Of a stretch of 64,000 bases of DNA, positions 8,789 through 17,602 are shown piece by piece (position 1 is the stretch's first letter; each line of letters begins with the position of its first letter). The DNA lies in assembly GCF_030412015.1 (NCBI RefSeq), contig NZ_JASNRD010000018.1, positions 1 to 64,000 of the forward strand, written 5' to 3'. Source of the DNA: Massilia sp. YIM B02763. Its GTDB lineage: Bacteria > Pseudomonadota > Gammaproteobacteria > Burkholderiales > Burkholderiaceae_D. Below the pieces are notes generated by a model that was given only the letters and a program-made list of their open reading frames with translations, was not told where the DNA came from and ran no database searches. A program made the position numbers and the translations under genes.

Positions 8789-10585
8789 TCACTTCTCTCT
8801 GCTGTTCCGTTCTCTTTCCGCAACATCCACGTCCAGGTAACGCCACTGCGTGAACTCGACCGGGTGGCGCTTGTAGTTTTTAAGCCACGGTTGACGGATA
8901 TCGGCCGACAGCACATGGGTCAACGGCACCCAGGGGTTATAGGCGTGGATCAGCTGGTTCATCTCGGCGTACAGCTTCTGGCGCGCCGGACCGTTGGTCA
9001 GCTGGCGCGCCTGCTCGTAGCGGATGTTGTAGGCCGGCAGGTCAAAGCGCGCATAATTGGCGCGGCCCGCGTTCGGGCCGTACAGCAGCTGGTAGAAATT
9101 GTCGCCGTCGGGGAAGTCGGCGATCCAGTTACTCTCGAACATCTGCACCTTGCCGAGGCGCGAGGCCTTGATGATCTCCGTCTTCTTGTCCGACTTGAAC
9201 ACGACGCGCAGGCCGACGGCGTTCAGGCATTTGCGCCACAGCTCGTCGCGCAGGCGGCCGCCCACTGTCGCTTCGCTGCTCATTTCCAGCGTCAACGGTT
9301 CCGTCTCTCCCGGCTTGCCGCCGCGGCGGGGCTGGCGCCGAAAGCCGTCCGGATCGCGCTTGTCGTAGCCGTACCGGTCCAGCAGCGCGTTCGCGAGCGC
9401 CGGGTCGTGCGGCACGGGGCTGCGGTAAGCGGGGTCGTAGCCCAGCACGCCGGGCGGCAGCGGCGACTCCGCCTTCATCGCGAAACCCTTCTTCAGCAGG
9501 GCGATGTCCTCGGCGCTGTCGTAGCTGAGCGAGATGGCGCGGCGCAGGGCGATTCGCTCCTTGCCATAGCCGCCCAGCACCGGGTCCTGCATGTTCATCC
9601 ACATGTAGTAGGTCTGCAGCACGGGAAAGCGATACAGCTGCATGCCGCGCCTGGCGAGGTCCGGCTTCAGCTTGCCGTTGTCGATGACCATGTCCGTCAT
9701 CGATTCCGGCACCTGTTCCAGGTAGTCGTACTCGCCGTTCAGGAAGCCCAGCATGCGGCCCTGGAATTCCTCGGCAATCTTGACCTCGACGCGGTCCACG
9801 CGCGGCAGGCGCTGGCCTTCGAGCGCCTTGGCGATGGCCTGGTCCGCGGGATCGGCGCCCGGCGTGCCGTGGAAGACGGCCGTGGAATCGGGATTGGCGA
9901 CCAGCACGATGCGGTCGCTGCGCTTCCAGTCGCCCAGCATGAACGGCCCCGTGCCGACCGGGTGGTTGCCGGCCTGGCCCGGATACGCTTCGATCACCTC
10001 GCGCGCGACGACGCCGCTGGCGGGCGTGGCGAGATAGAACAGGAAGTTGTTGTCCCGCGCGGACAGGCGGATGCGCAGCGTGTAACGGTCCGGCGCCTGC
10101 AGGCCGGGAATCTCGGTGGCGTAGCTGAACCGGTCCTTCAACGCGGCATCGCCCAGCAGCTTGCCGTCGAACATGAAGGACCAGGGCGATTTCAGCGACG
10201 GGTCGTACAGGCGCTTGATGCTGTAGACGTAGTCGGCAGCCGTCACTTCGCGCTTGCCGCCCTTGAACGCCGGGTCCGGCGTGAAATGGATGCCGGGGCG
10301 GAGGTGGAAGGTGTAGGTCAGCCCATCCTGCGAGATCTCCGGCAGGCCCGTCGCCGTATTGCCCTGCAATTTGACGGGACGCGCCAGGTAGTCGTAGCGC
10401 AGCAGCGGATCGAACAGGTTTTCCAGCAGCGACAGCGTGGCGATGTCGGAGGCGACGGCGGGGTCGAGGCCCGTCTCGCTGGTGGACAGGAACATGTGCA
10501 GCACCTTGGGCGGGGCGGCGCAGGCGCTGCCGGTGGCGAGGGCGGCGAAGAGGACGGCGGTGGCGAGGGAGCGGAATGGCGGCAT
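8789..10585 (-). CDS. Family 5 extracellular solute-binding protein (peptide ABC type)
   Basis: A 598-residue periplasmic protein with a Sec signal (LATAVLFAALATGSACA, cleavage near residue 22). It is an SBP_bac_5 fold throughout: LLENLFDPLLRYDY near the N-terminus, LRPGIHFTPDPAFKGG, NHPVGTGPFMLGDWKR mid-protein and FESNWIADFPDGDNFYQLLYGP near the C-terminus. These proteins deliver oligopeptides, muropeptides or sugars to Dpp/Opp/MppA-type permeases. No permease or ATPase gene adjoins it here, so it must use a transporter encoded elsewhere. The ATG at 10585 was chosen for its AGGA at the right distance and because the signal peptide then starts correctly. It may form one transcription unit with the receptor and peptidase genes downstream (180 bp gap). 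Confidence 0.85.
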   Translation of the reverse strand: MPPFRSLATAVLFAALATGSACAAPPKVLHMFLSTSETGLDPAVASDIATLSLLENLFDPLLRYDYLARPVKLQGNTATGLPEISQDGLTYTFHLRPGIHFTPDPAFKGGKREVTAADYVYSIKRLYDPSLKSPWSFMFDGKLLGDAALKDRFSYATEIPGLQAPDRYTLRIRLSARDNNFLFYLATPASGVVAREVIEAYPGQAGNHPVGTGPFMLGDWKRSDRIVLVANPDSTAVFHGTPGADPADQAIAKALEGQRLPRVDRVEVKIAEEFQGRMLGFLNGEYDYLEQVPESMTDMVIDNGKLKPDLARRGMQLYRFPVLQTYYMWMNMQDPVLGGYGKERIALRRAISLSYDSAEDIALLKKGFAMKAESPLPPGVLGYDPAYRSPVPHDPALANALLDRYGYDKRDPDGFRRQPRRGGKPGETEPLTLEMSSEATVGGRLRDELWRKCLNAVGLRVVFKSDKKTEIIKASRLGKVQMFESNWIADFPDGDNFYQLLYGPNAGRANYARFDLPAYNIRYEQARQLTNGPARQKLYAEMNQLIHAYNPWVPLTHVLSADIRQPWLKNYKRHPVEFTQWRYLDVDVAERERNSREK

Positions 10586-10650
10586 GGCGGAGGTCCTGGG
10601 GGCGTTGCGTATCATAGGGCCAGGGTTATGAGCAGGCAATATGCCAGTGA

Positions 10651-10737
10651 AATTGGGCCCCTGCCTTCGCAGGAGCGACGGAACACGCGTCATCGCTCCC
10701 AACACAACGTCATCCCTGCGCAGGCAGGGATCCAATT
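10651..10737. repeat. CCTGC-TTCG-GCAGG inverted repeat pair
   Basis: Two inverted copies of a REP-like unit: 10651-10680 (AATTGGGCCCCTGCCTTCGC, then AGGAGCGACG) and 10708-10737 (its near reverse complement). The same unit occurs as a pair at 31670-31751. Each copy has an internal hairpin built on CCTGC/GCAGG. It sits in the 267-bp space between the divergent binding-protein and spmAB genes. Confidence 0.75.
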
Positions 10738-10852
10738 CCCTCTACAGCACCCCACTCCACATAACTTTTTTGCATAACCCCGCCGCATTCTTTCATCAGT
10801 GCAGCTTCCCCAGCGCCTATACTCTCCCCTGCACATCGAACGCACACATCAC

Positions 10853-12091
10853 ATGGCTCTGAACTACATCTGGATCGGCTTCTTCCTGGTCGGCTTCGTC
10901 GCGGCGCTCGCGCAACTGGTTTTCTTCGGCGACACCGAGATCTTCAAGCGCATCATCGACGGCACCTTCGAGTCCGCCAAGACGGGCGTGATGGACATCG
11001 CGCTGCCGCTGGCCGGCGTCATGACGCTGTGGCTGGGCATCATGAACATCGGCGAGAAGGCGGGCGCGATCGGCTGGCTGGCCAAGCTCATCTCGCCGTT
11101 CTTCTCGCGTATCTTCCCGGAAGTGCCGAAGGACCATCCGGCCACGGGCCACATGGTGATGAACTTCTCGGCCAACCTGCTGGGCCTGGACAATGCCGCC
11201 ACCCCGTTCGGCCTGAAGGCGATGGAAAGCCTGCAGACGCTGAACCCGAACAAGGACACGGCCACCAATGCCCAGATCATGTTCCTGGTGCTGCACACCT
11301 CGGGCCTGACGCTGATCCCGCTGGCGATCATGGCCCAGCGCGCCATCCTCGGCGCGGCCGATCCGTCCGACATCTTCATCCCCTGCATGGTCGCGACCTA
11401 CGTCGCCACCGTCGCCGGCATCATCGCCGTGTCGATCCGCCAGCGCATCAACCTGTTCGACGGCGTGGTGCTCAGCTGGCTGGGCGGCATGACGGCGGCG
11501 ATCGCGCTGATGATGTGGTATTTCACCAGCTACCTGAGCAAGACCGAGATCGAGACCGTCTCCAAGGTGGCCAGCAACTTCATCCTGTTTTCCATCATCG
11601 TCGTGTTCATCGTCGGCGCCATGCGCAAGGGCGTCAACGTGTACGAGGCCTTCATCGAAGGCGCCAAGGGCGGCATCCAGACCTCGCTCACCATCATTCC
11701 CTACCTGGTCGGCATGCTGGTGGCGATTTCCGTGATCCGCAACTCCGGCGTGCTCGGCTACGTCGTCAACGGCCTCGCCTGGGTCATCGGGCAGCTGGGC
11801 CTGGACACCAGCTTCACGCCGGCGCTGCCGACGGCGCTGATGAAACCGCTGTCCGGCAGCGGCTCGCGCGCGCTGATGATCGACGCGATGAAGACCTACG
11901 GCGTCGACTCCTTCGTGGGCCGCCTGGCCTGCATCTTCCAGGGCTCGGCCGACACCACGTTCTACATCGTCGCCCTGTACTTCGGCTCCGTCGGCGTGCG
12001 CAAGACCCGCTATGCGATTTCCTGCGGGCTGATCGCCGACCTGGCCGGCATCGTCGCCGCCATCTCGGTGGCCTACGTCTTCTTCGGCTGA
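10853..12091 (+). CDS. Fused SpmA/SpmB-like nucleoside-recognition (Gate) membrane protein
   Basis: A 412-residue polytopic membrane protein. The N-terminal half (residues 1-200) resembles SpmA, with a signature LPLAGVMTLWLGIMNIGEKA and the region LLGLDNAATPFGLKAMESL. The C-terminal half (residues 230-412) resembles SpmB, with NVYEAFIEGAKGG and LPTALMKPLSGSGSRALMID. In Bacillus these are two genes needed for spore core dehydration; Gram-negative bacteria carry fused versions of unknown role. Both halves carry Gate domains related to nucleoside transporters. The ATG at 10853 was chosen because the first membrane segment begins there. The dacB-type gene starts 44 bp downstream, so a joint envelope function is likely. 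Confidence 0.8.
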   Translation: MALNYIWIGFFLVGFVAALAQLVFFGDTEIFKRIIDGTFESAKTGVMDIALPLAGVMTLWLGIMNIGEKAGAIGWLAKLISPFFSRIFPEVPKDHPATGHMVMNFSANLLGLDNAATPFGLKAMESLQTLNPNKDTATNAQIMFLVLHTSGLTLIPLAIMAQRAILGAADPSDIFIPCMVATYVATVAGIIAVSIRQRINLFDGVVLSWLGGMTAAIALMMWYFTSYLSKTEIETVSKVASNFILFSIIVVFIVGAMRKGVNVYEAFIEGAKGGIQTSLTIIPYLVGMLVAISVIRNSGVLGYVVNGLAWVIGQLGLDTSFTPALPTALMKPLSGSGSRALMIDAMKTYGVDSFVGRLACIFQGSADTTFYIVALYFGSVGVRKTRYAISCGLIADLAGIVAAISVAYVFFG

Positions 12092-12135
12092 CGCTTCGGC
12101 TGACCCGACAACGATCAACACTGACAAGGACCAGC

Positions 12136-13698
12136 ATGTCTCGACGCTTCGCTCCCGCCCTCGCCCGCACTGCCGCCGCCGCCGCCACCGTATTCCTGCT
12201 GGCCGCCTGGCTGCCGGCCCGCGCGCAGTTGCCGGAACCGGTGACGAGCGCCCTGCGCGCGGCGGCGATCCCCGAGAGCGCCCTGTCCGTGCTGGTGCTG
12301 CGCGGCGACCAGACCGTGCTGGCGCACCTGGCCGACCGTCCCATGCAGCCGGCGTCGACCATGAAACTGATCACGACGCTGGCCGGCCTGGAGCAGCTCG
12401 GCCCCGTGTTTCGCGGCCGTACCGAATTGCGCACGACCGGGACCGTGGAAGGCGACACGCTGAAGGGCGACCTGTACCTGCGCGGCGGCGCCGACATGGA
12501 CCTGTCCACGGAGGCCTTGACGGCGATGCTGCGCAGCCTGCGCACACAGGGCATCCACCGCATCGACGGCCGCCTCGTCGTCGACCGCCAGCTGTTCAAT
12601 CCGGCCCGCGCCGACCTGGGCCGCGCCCCCTTCGACGAGTCGCCCGAGGCGTACTACAACGTCGTGCCCGACGCGCTGCTGATCAACAAGAACATGCTGC
12701 AGATCGACATGCGCAGCATCGGCACGGGCAAGCGTGTGAAGGTGACGATGCAGCCGGACCTGGAGGGCGTGACGATCGCCTCCGACATGACGCTCGTCGA
12801 TGCCGATTGCAGCGCGTGGGAAGACGGCTGGAAGACCCCGGAAGCCGTCCCGCAGCCCGATGGCGGCATCAAGGTCATGCTGCACGGGACCTTCCCGAAA
12901 AACTGCGCCGCCCATTACGCGATCAACGTCGTCGACCGCCAGGAATACGTCGACCGCCTGCTGCGCCTGACGTGGAAGCAGCTGGGCGGCAAGCTCGCGG
13001 GGACGACCGTCGAAGGCGCGACGCCGCCGGAAGCGCGCCTGCTGGCCGAGCACGTCTCGCGCGCGCTGCCGGAACTCGTCCGCGACATCAACAAGCCCTC
13101 GGACAACGCCCTGGCCCGCACCTTGTACCTGAGCCTGGGCGCGCTCGAAGCGGACCCGCTGCTGGGCAGCCGTCCGCAGGCGGGCGGCGCCGCCACGACC
13201 CTGTCGCGCAGCGAAGCCGTCGTGCGCACTTGGCTGCGCGGCCACCGCATCGACGATGCCGGCCTGGTGCTCGAAAATGCCGCCGGCCTGTCGCGCACCG
13301 AGCAGGTCACCGCGGTGCAGATGGCGGGTGTGCTGCAGGCGGGCTTGCGCAGCAACTGGGCGCCGGAATTCTTGGCCAGCATGCCGATCGTCGCCGTCGA
13401 CGGCACCATGCGCCGCCGCCTGGCCGGCAGCCCGGCCGCCGGACGCGCGCGCATGAAGACGGGCACGCTGCGCAACGTGGTCGCCCTGGCCGGCTACGTG
13501 CCGGATGCGTCCGGTCGCCAGTGCGTGCTGGTGGCCATGCTGGGCAGCGAACTGGTCGGCAACGGACGCGGCCGCGCCGTGCTCGACGCGCTGGTCGACT
13601 GGGTCGCGCGGCTGGACGGCGCACCGGCCACGATGCCGGCGCCGGCACCGGCGCCGGACGGTAGGGTGGGCAGCTCCACCATGCTGCCCGCACGATGA
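12136..13698 (+). CDS. dacB: D-alanyl-D-alanine carboxypeptidase/endopeptidase, PBP4 type
   Basis: A 520-residue class C penicillin-binding protein (peptidase S13). It has a signal peptide cleaved after PARA (residue 30), the active-site STMK at 74-77, SDN at 322-324 and KTG at 441-443. The large insertion between SxxK and SxN is usual for the family. PBP4 enzymes work in the periplasm, trimming terminal D-Ala and cutting DD-crosslinks. The ATG at 12136 follows AAGGA. It is probably cotranscribed with the SpmA/B-like gene. The last dozen residues (GRVGSSTMLPAR) are encoded by the palindromic repeat that begins at 13659, so the repeat has supplied a new C-terminus and stop codon. Confidence 0.9.
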   Translation: MSRRFAPALARTAAAAATVFLLAAWLPARAQLPEPVTSALRAAAIPESALSVLVLRGDQTVLAHLADRPMQPASTMKLITTLAGLEQLGPVFRGRTELRTTGTVEGDTLKGDLYLRGGADMDLSTEALTAMLRSLRTQGIHRIDGRLVVDRQLFNPARADLGRAPFDESPEAYYNVVPDALLINKNMLQIDMRSIGTGKRVKVTMQPDLEGVTIASDMTLVDADCSAWEDGWKTPEAVPQPDGGIKVMLHGTFPKNCAAHYAINVVDRQEYVDRLLRLTWKQLGGKLAGTTVEGATPPEARLLAEHVSRALPELVRDINKPSDNALARTLYLSLGALEADPLLGSRPQAGGAATTLSRSEAVVRTWLRGHRIDDAGLVLENAAGLSRTEQVTAVQMAGVLQAGLRSNWAPEFLASMPIVAVDGTMRRRLAGSPAAGRARMKTGTLRNVVALAGYVPDASGRQCVLVAMLGSELVGNGRGRAVLDALVDWVARLDGAPATMPAPAPAPDGRVGSSTMLPAR

Positions 13699-13880
13699 CG
13701 ACGCGTGCGCTGCCCACGCGGTGATACGCGCCGCTCGATCCGTCGAGGCCGCGAGCGGCGCCGGGGTCAAGGCAGCTAAGCCAGGCGCAACCATCCGCAA
13801 CCGCCACGTATCACCGCGTGGACGGCATCACCGGCGCGGCTCGGCCACCACCAGCCCTGGCCGAGCCGTCCACCCTACCG
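13659..13880. repeat. Composite palindromic element of the GTAGGGTGG family, copy 3
   Basis: A 222-bp block of nested inverted repeats. The outer ends are 13659-13669 and 13870-13880 (11 bp, perfect, core GTAGGGTGG). The inner pair is 13714-13728 and 13807-13821 (15 bp, perfect, CCACGCGGTGATACG and its complement). Each half contains further hairpins, for example CGCCGCTCG/CGAGCGGCG in the middle. It looks like two inverted units of the family joined tail to tail. It overlaps the 3' ends of dacB and of the convergent lipoprotein gene and supplies the TAG stop of the latter. Confidence 0.75.
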
Positions 13881-14798
13881 CAAGCCGTCCGGCATCGCGG
13901 TGGAGGCCGTGCCCGGCGCCGTTGCGGACGTCGGCGCCGGCGCGGTGACAGAGGTGGTCGCTGCTGCAGGCGCAACCGCTGCCGGAGTAACCGCTGCCGG
14001 GGTGGCTGCTGCCGGCGTGGCCGGTGCCGGGGCCGCCGCCGTTGCAGGGATCGTCGCTGCGGGCGCTGTCACCACCGCTGCAGGCGCTGCCGTCGTTGCC
14101 GCCGGTGCCGCCGCTGCGGGCGCCACGGCCGCCACGGCCTGCGCATTGCCCGGTCCCGATCCCATCCACGGCGCCTCGGCCAGCTCCGGCCGCGCCTCCA
14201 CCAGCGAGACGTTCGCGCCCGTGCCTTCGCGGATCGCGCGCACCAGGTCCATCATCGTGTTTTCCGTGAACTTCTCCGGCGTGCCGAACAGGGCGCCGAC
14301 GCCGCGCCGCGGCAATGCCAGCAGGCCCCCTTCGGGACGGGTGAACACGGTGTACATGTCGAGGTGGTAGCCATTGCGGTAGGGGAACAGGCAGGCGACC
14401 AGGTTCAGGTTCTGGCCGCCGCGCACGGTGGGAGCGGCCTTGGCCGTCCACGATGCGCCTTCGCAGGTGGGCGCCGCCGGCGAACTGCCCGCCGCGGGAC
14501 TGCCCGCTGCCGTGCTGCCGGATGCGGCCGGTTCGGCCATGCGGAAGCGGCCCGGCACGTCGCCGACCGGGGCCCCGGACGGGATCGCCACCACGGCATC
14601 CTTCACGTTACGCTGGATGCCGGCGCTGGCGGCCTGGGCCACGGTGGCCTGGGACGCGTTGGTCTTGATGTCGAACACGCGGTAATACTCGACCGTCTTG
14701 TCCTGGGCCGCGAACATATTGTCGCCGGTGCTCTGGCACCCCGTCAGCAGGGTCGCCGACAGGGCAAGGAACGTGCCGGCCATCATCGAGTTCTTCAT
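13875..14798 (-). CDS. Lipoprotein with Ala/Pro/Thr-rich C-terminal tail, unknown function
   Basis: A 307-residue predicted lipoprotein. The lipobox LLTGC places the acylated cysteine at residue 21. Residues 22-215 form a globular part with no family I recognise; it contains a region CLFPYRNGYHLDMYTVFTRP and the helix KFTENTMMDLVRAIREGTG. Residues 225-300 are low-complexity Ala/Pro/Thr, probably a flexible linker in the envelope. The start at 14798 has AGAGGTG upstream. The terminal TAG belongs to the palindromic repeat, so the tail length may vary between strains. It is the last gene on the minus strand of the cell-wall block, 152 bp after ddpX. Confidence 0.75.
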   Translation of the reverse strand: MKNSMMAGTFLALSATLLTGCQSTGDNMFAAQDKTVEYYRVFDIKTNASQATVAQAASAGIQRNVKDAVVAIPSGAPVGDVPGRFRMAEPAASGSTAAGSPAAGSSPAAPTCEGASWTAKAAPTVRGGQNLNLVACLFPYRNGYHLDMYTVFTRPEGGLLALPRRGVGALFGTPEKFTENTMMDLVRAIREGTGANVSLVEARPELAEAPWMGSGPGNAQAVAAVAPAAAAPAATTAAPAAVVTAPAATIPATAAAPAPATPAAATPAAVTPAAVAPAAATTSVTAPAPTSATAPGTASTAMPDGLR

Positions 14799-14950
14799 CG
14801 TGCACCTCTGTGTGGAATGGATGAGGATGCGGGACGATGACCCATCCCGCATGACAGCCCGATTTTCACGGTGGGGAATGGATGGGAAATGAGATGGCGC
14901 AAGCGTGCAGCCGCGCCGTCTGCGCGGCGCGACAGGAACGCCGGCTGCGG

Positions 14951-15577
14951 TCAGAGCACGCGGCGGAAGGTCTGGCGCACCAGGTTGCGGTCGCCGCAAT
15001 CGAAATGCCACCACTCGCTGTTGATGCCGTGAAAACCCGCCTGCAGCATGGCCGCGCGCAGCAGCCGGCGGTTGGCCACCTGTTCCTCGCTCAGCCTGCC
15101 GGCAATGAGGAAGCCTTCTTCCAGCGCCGGGTGCGACAGGTCCGTCATGTCGTCGAAACCGGTGCCCATGTCGAGTTCGCTGCCGGCGGCATCGAGCAAG
15201 GTGATGTCCAGCGCCATGCCGAACGAGTGGATCGAACCGCGCTGCGGATCGGCCAGGTACATGCGCAGATCGGTGCCGGCGAGCGCATCCCACAGTTCCT
15301 GCTGCACGCGCTGGGGGCGCACGGCGTCCAGCACCAGCGGCACGACGTCGGGCCGGCGCTCCTTCAGCCAGGCCACCACCCGTTCCAGCGCGGCGGCGGC
15401 GTCGACGTGCAGCCAGGCGCAGTCGTACGGGGAATACAGGTCGCGGCCGACGAAGTTGTTCGGACTTGCGTAGCGCAGGTCGACGGCGATGCCGGCGATC
15501 GTCGACAGGTGGCGGAAGTGGGGGTCGCGGGCGATGTCTTCGCTGGCGATGGTCAGTCCCGGGACGGCGGCGTTCAT
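14951..15577 (-). CDS. ddpX: D-Ala-D-Ala dipeptidase (VanX/DdpX type, peptidase M15D)
   Basis: A 208-residue zinc dipeptidase. The M15 motif SIHSFGMALD supplies the first His and Asp ligands, and EWWHFD near the C-terminus supplies the catalytic Glu and last His. VanX/DdpX enzymes hydrolyse free D-Ala-D-Ala. There is no signal peptide, so it should act in the cytoplasm. Its ATG overlaps the stop of the upstream LysR gene by four bases (ATGA), showing translational coupling. With MurQ, the permease and DadA nearby, it fits recovery of D-alanine from murein rather than vancomycin resistance, as no vanH/vanA genes are seen. Confidence 0.87.
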   Translation of the reverse strand: MNAAVPGLTIASEDIARDPHFRHLSTIAGIAVDLRYASPNNFVGRDLYSPYDCAWLHVDAAAALERVVAWLKERRPDVVPLVLDAVRPQRVQQELWDALAGTDLRMYLADPQRGSIHSFGMALDITLLDAAGSELDMGTGFDDMTDLSHPALEEGFLIAGRLSEEQVANRRLLRAAMLQAGFHGINSEWWHFDCGDRNLVRQTFRRVL

Positions 15578-16485
15578 GCGGCGGCCCGGTCCTTGTCCAG
15601 CAGCGCGCGGGCGGTGGCGCCGATGCAGTTGGCCAGCTCGCGGGCGCCATGCGACAACGGCGCGTGGCTGGCCGTCAGCAGGTACAGCTGGACGGAGATC
15701 GCCGGCGCCCACGGCCGGCACTGGACCTTGCCGGGCGCGGCCGACGCGGCGGTGAACGGATCGAGCACGGCGGTGCCGGCGCCCGCCTCCACCAGCGAGC
15801 GCGCGATCTGGTACGTTTGCACGACGGTCTGGAACACGGGATGCACGTCCTGGGCCTCGCAGGCGGCCACGACCATTTCGCCGAGCGGATCGCCGTCGGC
15901 CAGGCCGATCAGTTCGCCACTCAGGGCCGCCGGCACGATCGGCTGGCGGCATTCCTCCTCGCTCCAGGTGCCGGCCGGCGCCATCACCACCAGGCCGCCC
16001 TGGGCGATCGGCTCGGCCTCGATGCCGGGGTGGCGCGGGTCCTGCAGCGACAGCGCGAGGTCGGCCTCTCCCAGGCGCAGCGCGTTCACGATCTCGCTCG
16101 TGTGGAAGGTGGCCAGCTCGCAGCGGGTCTGGGCAAAGCTGCGGCGCCAGTCGGTGAGCGCGGCCGGCAGCACGCTGACGGCGATGGTGGGCGTGGACAC
16201 CAGGCGCACGGTCTCGCCGGCGCGGCTTTTCAGGCTGGCGGCCAGGCGGCGGATGCCCTGCAGGTCGCGGTTCAGCTTCTCCGTCTCGGCGAACAGGCGG
16301 TGCGCTTCCGGCTTCGGGTACAGCTTGCCGCGCACGCGTTCGAACAGCGGCATGCCCAGCTGCAGTTCCGCGTGCTGCAGCACCTTGGTCACCGCCGGCT
16401 GCGAGATGTGCAACACCTGCGCGGCACCGCTGATGGTGCCGACTTGCATGATGGCGTGGAAGACTTCGATGTGGCGCAGGCGCAT
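15574..16485 (-). CDS. LysR-family regulator coupled to ddpX
   Basis: A 303-residue LysR-type regulator with the HTH at residues 3-62 (GTISGAAQVLHISQPAVTKV) and the effector domain from about residue 90. Unlike most LysR genes it is in the same direction as, and overlaps, its downstream gene. The TGA stop shares bases with the ATG of ddpX, so both proteins come from one message. It may sense a cell-wall-derived molecule such as D-Ala-D-Ala or a muropeptide. That idea is inferred from context only. Confidence 0.82.
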   Translation of the reverse strand: MRLRHIEVFHAIMQVGTISGAAQVLHISQPAVTKVLQHAELQLGMPLFERVRGKLYPKPEAHRLFAETEKLNRDLQGIRRLAASLKSRAGETVRLVSTPTIAVSVLPAALTDWRRSFAQTRCELATFHTSEIVNALRLGEADLALSLQDPRHPGIEAEPIAQGGLVVMAPAGTWSEEECRQPIVPAALSGELIGLADGDPLGEMVVAACEAQDVHPVFQTVVQTYQIARSLVEAGAGTAVLDPFTAASAAPGKVQCRPWAPAISVQLYLLTASHAPLSHGARELANCIGATARALLDKDRAAA

Positions 16486-16557
16486 GGATCGGTTCCTTAG
16501 GATGCGTGGACGATGTCGCGCCTCAGGATAGCGGAAAACGCCTGCTGCATAAAAGCA

Positions 16558-17598
16558 TCATTGCTGGACGGGCGACGGCGGTGTTGCGGGATTGCCGGCC
16601 GGCGGCAGCGGCGGGGCGGCCTGGTCGAGCGGCTGGGTCGCCGCCGGCGGCGCGGGCGGCACTGGCGGGACCGGCTGGCCCGGTGTCGGCGCCTGCGGCG
16701 GCTGGACGGGCTGGGCCGGCTGGACCGGCTGAACAGGTTGGAACTGCGGCGGCGGCGCCGTCTCCGGCTGCACGGGACGGTAGATCGACGGCGGCACCGG
16801 CGGCAGCGGGCCGCTCGGGTTGGTCAGCGCTTCCAGCAGCGCGGCCGTCTCGACGTCGGGCACGCCGGCGATGTTGGACGGACGGTATTTCATCTGGAAG
16901 GCGGACAGCACGGTGCGGGTCTGCTCGTCCAGCACGCCGGACTCGACGATGCCATAGCCCCAGGTGTGCAGCTTCTTCTGGAACCAGGCCGTGTCCGGAA
17001 TCTGGGTCTGGAAGATCGGCGTGACCTGGGCCACGCGCGCGGCGTTCGGCCAGGCGACGAGGCCGGCGTCGGCCAGCTGGCGCCACGGGAACATGGGGCC
17101 CGGATCCTGCTTGCGCAGCGGCGCGATGTCGGAGTGGCCCAGCACGTTCTCGGGCGCGATGTGGTGGCGCGTGACGATGTCGCGCACCAGCGGGATGATG
17201 GCGTCGATCTGCGATTGCGCGAACGGCGCGTAGACGCGGCCGTTCGGCGTGTCCTTCCAGCCCGGGTTGACGATCTCGATGCCGATCGAGCTGTTGTTCA
17301 ATTGCGTGAAGTTCTTCCAGCTCGAATTGCCCGCATGCCAGGCGGCGTTCTTCTCGTCGACCAGGTTGTAGATGACGGGCACGGGATCGTCCGTCACCAG
17401 GTAGTGGGCGCTGACTTCCTGCTGGGTCAGGATCTTGATCGAGTTGGCGCGGTCGCTGACGGTGTAGTGCAGCACCAGGAAGCGCGCGCGGCTGGCCTGG
17501 CCCTTGGCGGTATAGGTATGGTCGTATTGCGGTCCGGACGGCGGCGTGGCGCAGCCGGCCAGCAGGGCGATCAGCAGGGTAGCGGCAAGAGCTTTCAT
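16558..17598 (-). CDS. amiD: Lipoprotein N-acetylmuramoyl-L-alanine amidase (AmiD-like)
   Basis: A 346-residue Amidase_2 protein. The lipobox LLAGC puts the lipidated Cys at residue 16. The amidase domain spans about 25-190, with zinc ligands in LHYT and in GHSDIAPLRKQDPGP. A peptidoglycan-binding domain follows (WGYGIVESGVLDEQTRTVLSAFQMKYRP) and the C-terminal 80 residues are Pro/Gln/Val-rich. AmiD in E. coli is an outer-membrane lipoprotein that cuts the MurNAc-L-Ala bond of intact or anhydro-muropeptides. The start at 17598 was chosen for the lipoprotein signal; it begins four bases after the stop of the kinase gene. A longer start at 17634 would put 12 polar residues ahead of the signal. 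Confidence 0.87.
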   Translation of the reverse strand: MKALAATLLIALLAGCATPPSGPQYDHTYTAKGQASRARFLVLHYTVSDRANSIKILTQQEVSAHYLVTDDPVPVIYNLVDEKNAAWHAGNSSWKNFTQLNNSSIGIEIVNPGWKDTPNGRVYAPFAQSQIDAIIPLVRDIVTRHHIAPENVLGHSDIAPLRKQDPGPMFPWRQLADAGLVAWPNAARVAQVTPIFQTQIPDTAWFQKKLHTWGYGIVESGVLDEQTRTVLSAFQMKYRPSNIAGVPDVETAALLEALTNPSGPLPPVPPSIYRPVQPETAPPPQFQPVQPVQPAQPVQPPQAPTPGQPVPPVPPAPPAATQPLDQAAPPLPPAGNPATPPSPVQQ

Positions 17599-17602
17599 GG
17601 GG

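Noticed and set aside
10853-12091. Sporulation in this organism
   Set aside because: Only the SpmA/SpmB-like protein is present. Such fused proteins occur in non-sporulating Gram-negative bacteria.
14951-15577. Vancomycin-resistance function for the VanX-type dipeptidase
   Set aside because: No vanH, vanA or VanRS-type genes are nearby; the context is murein recycling.
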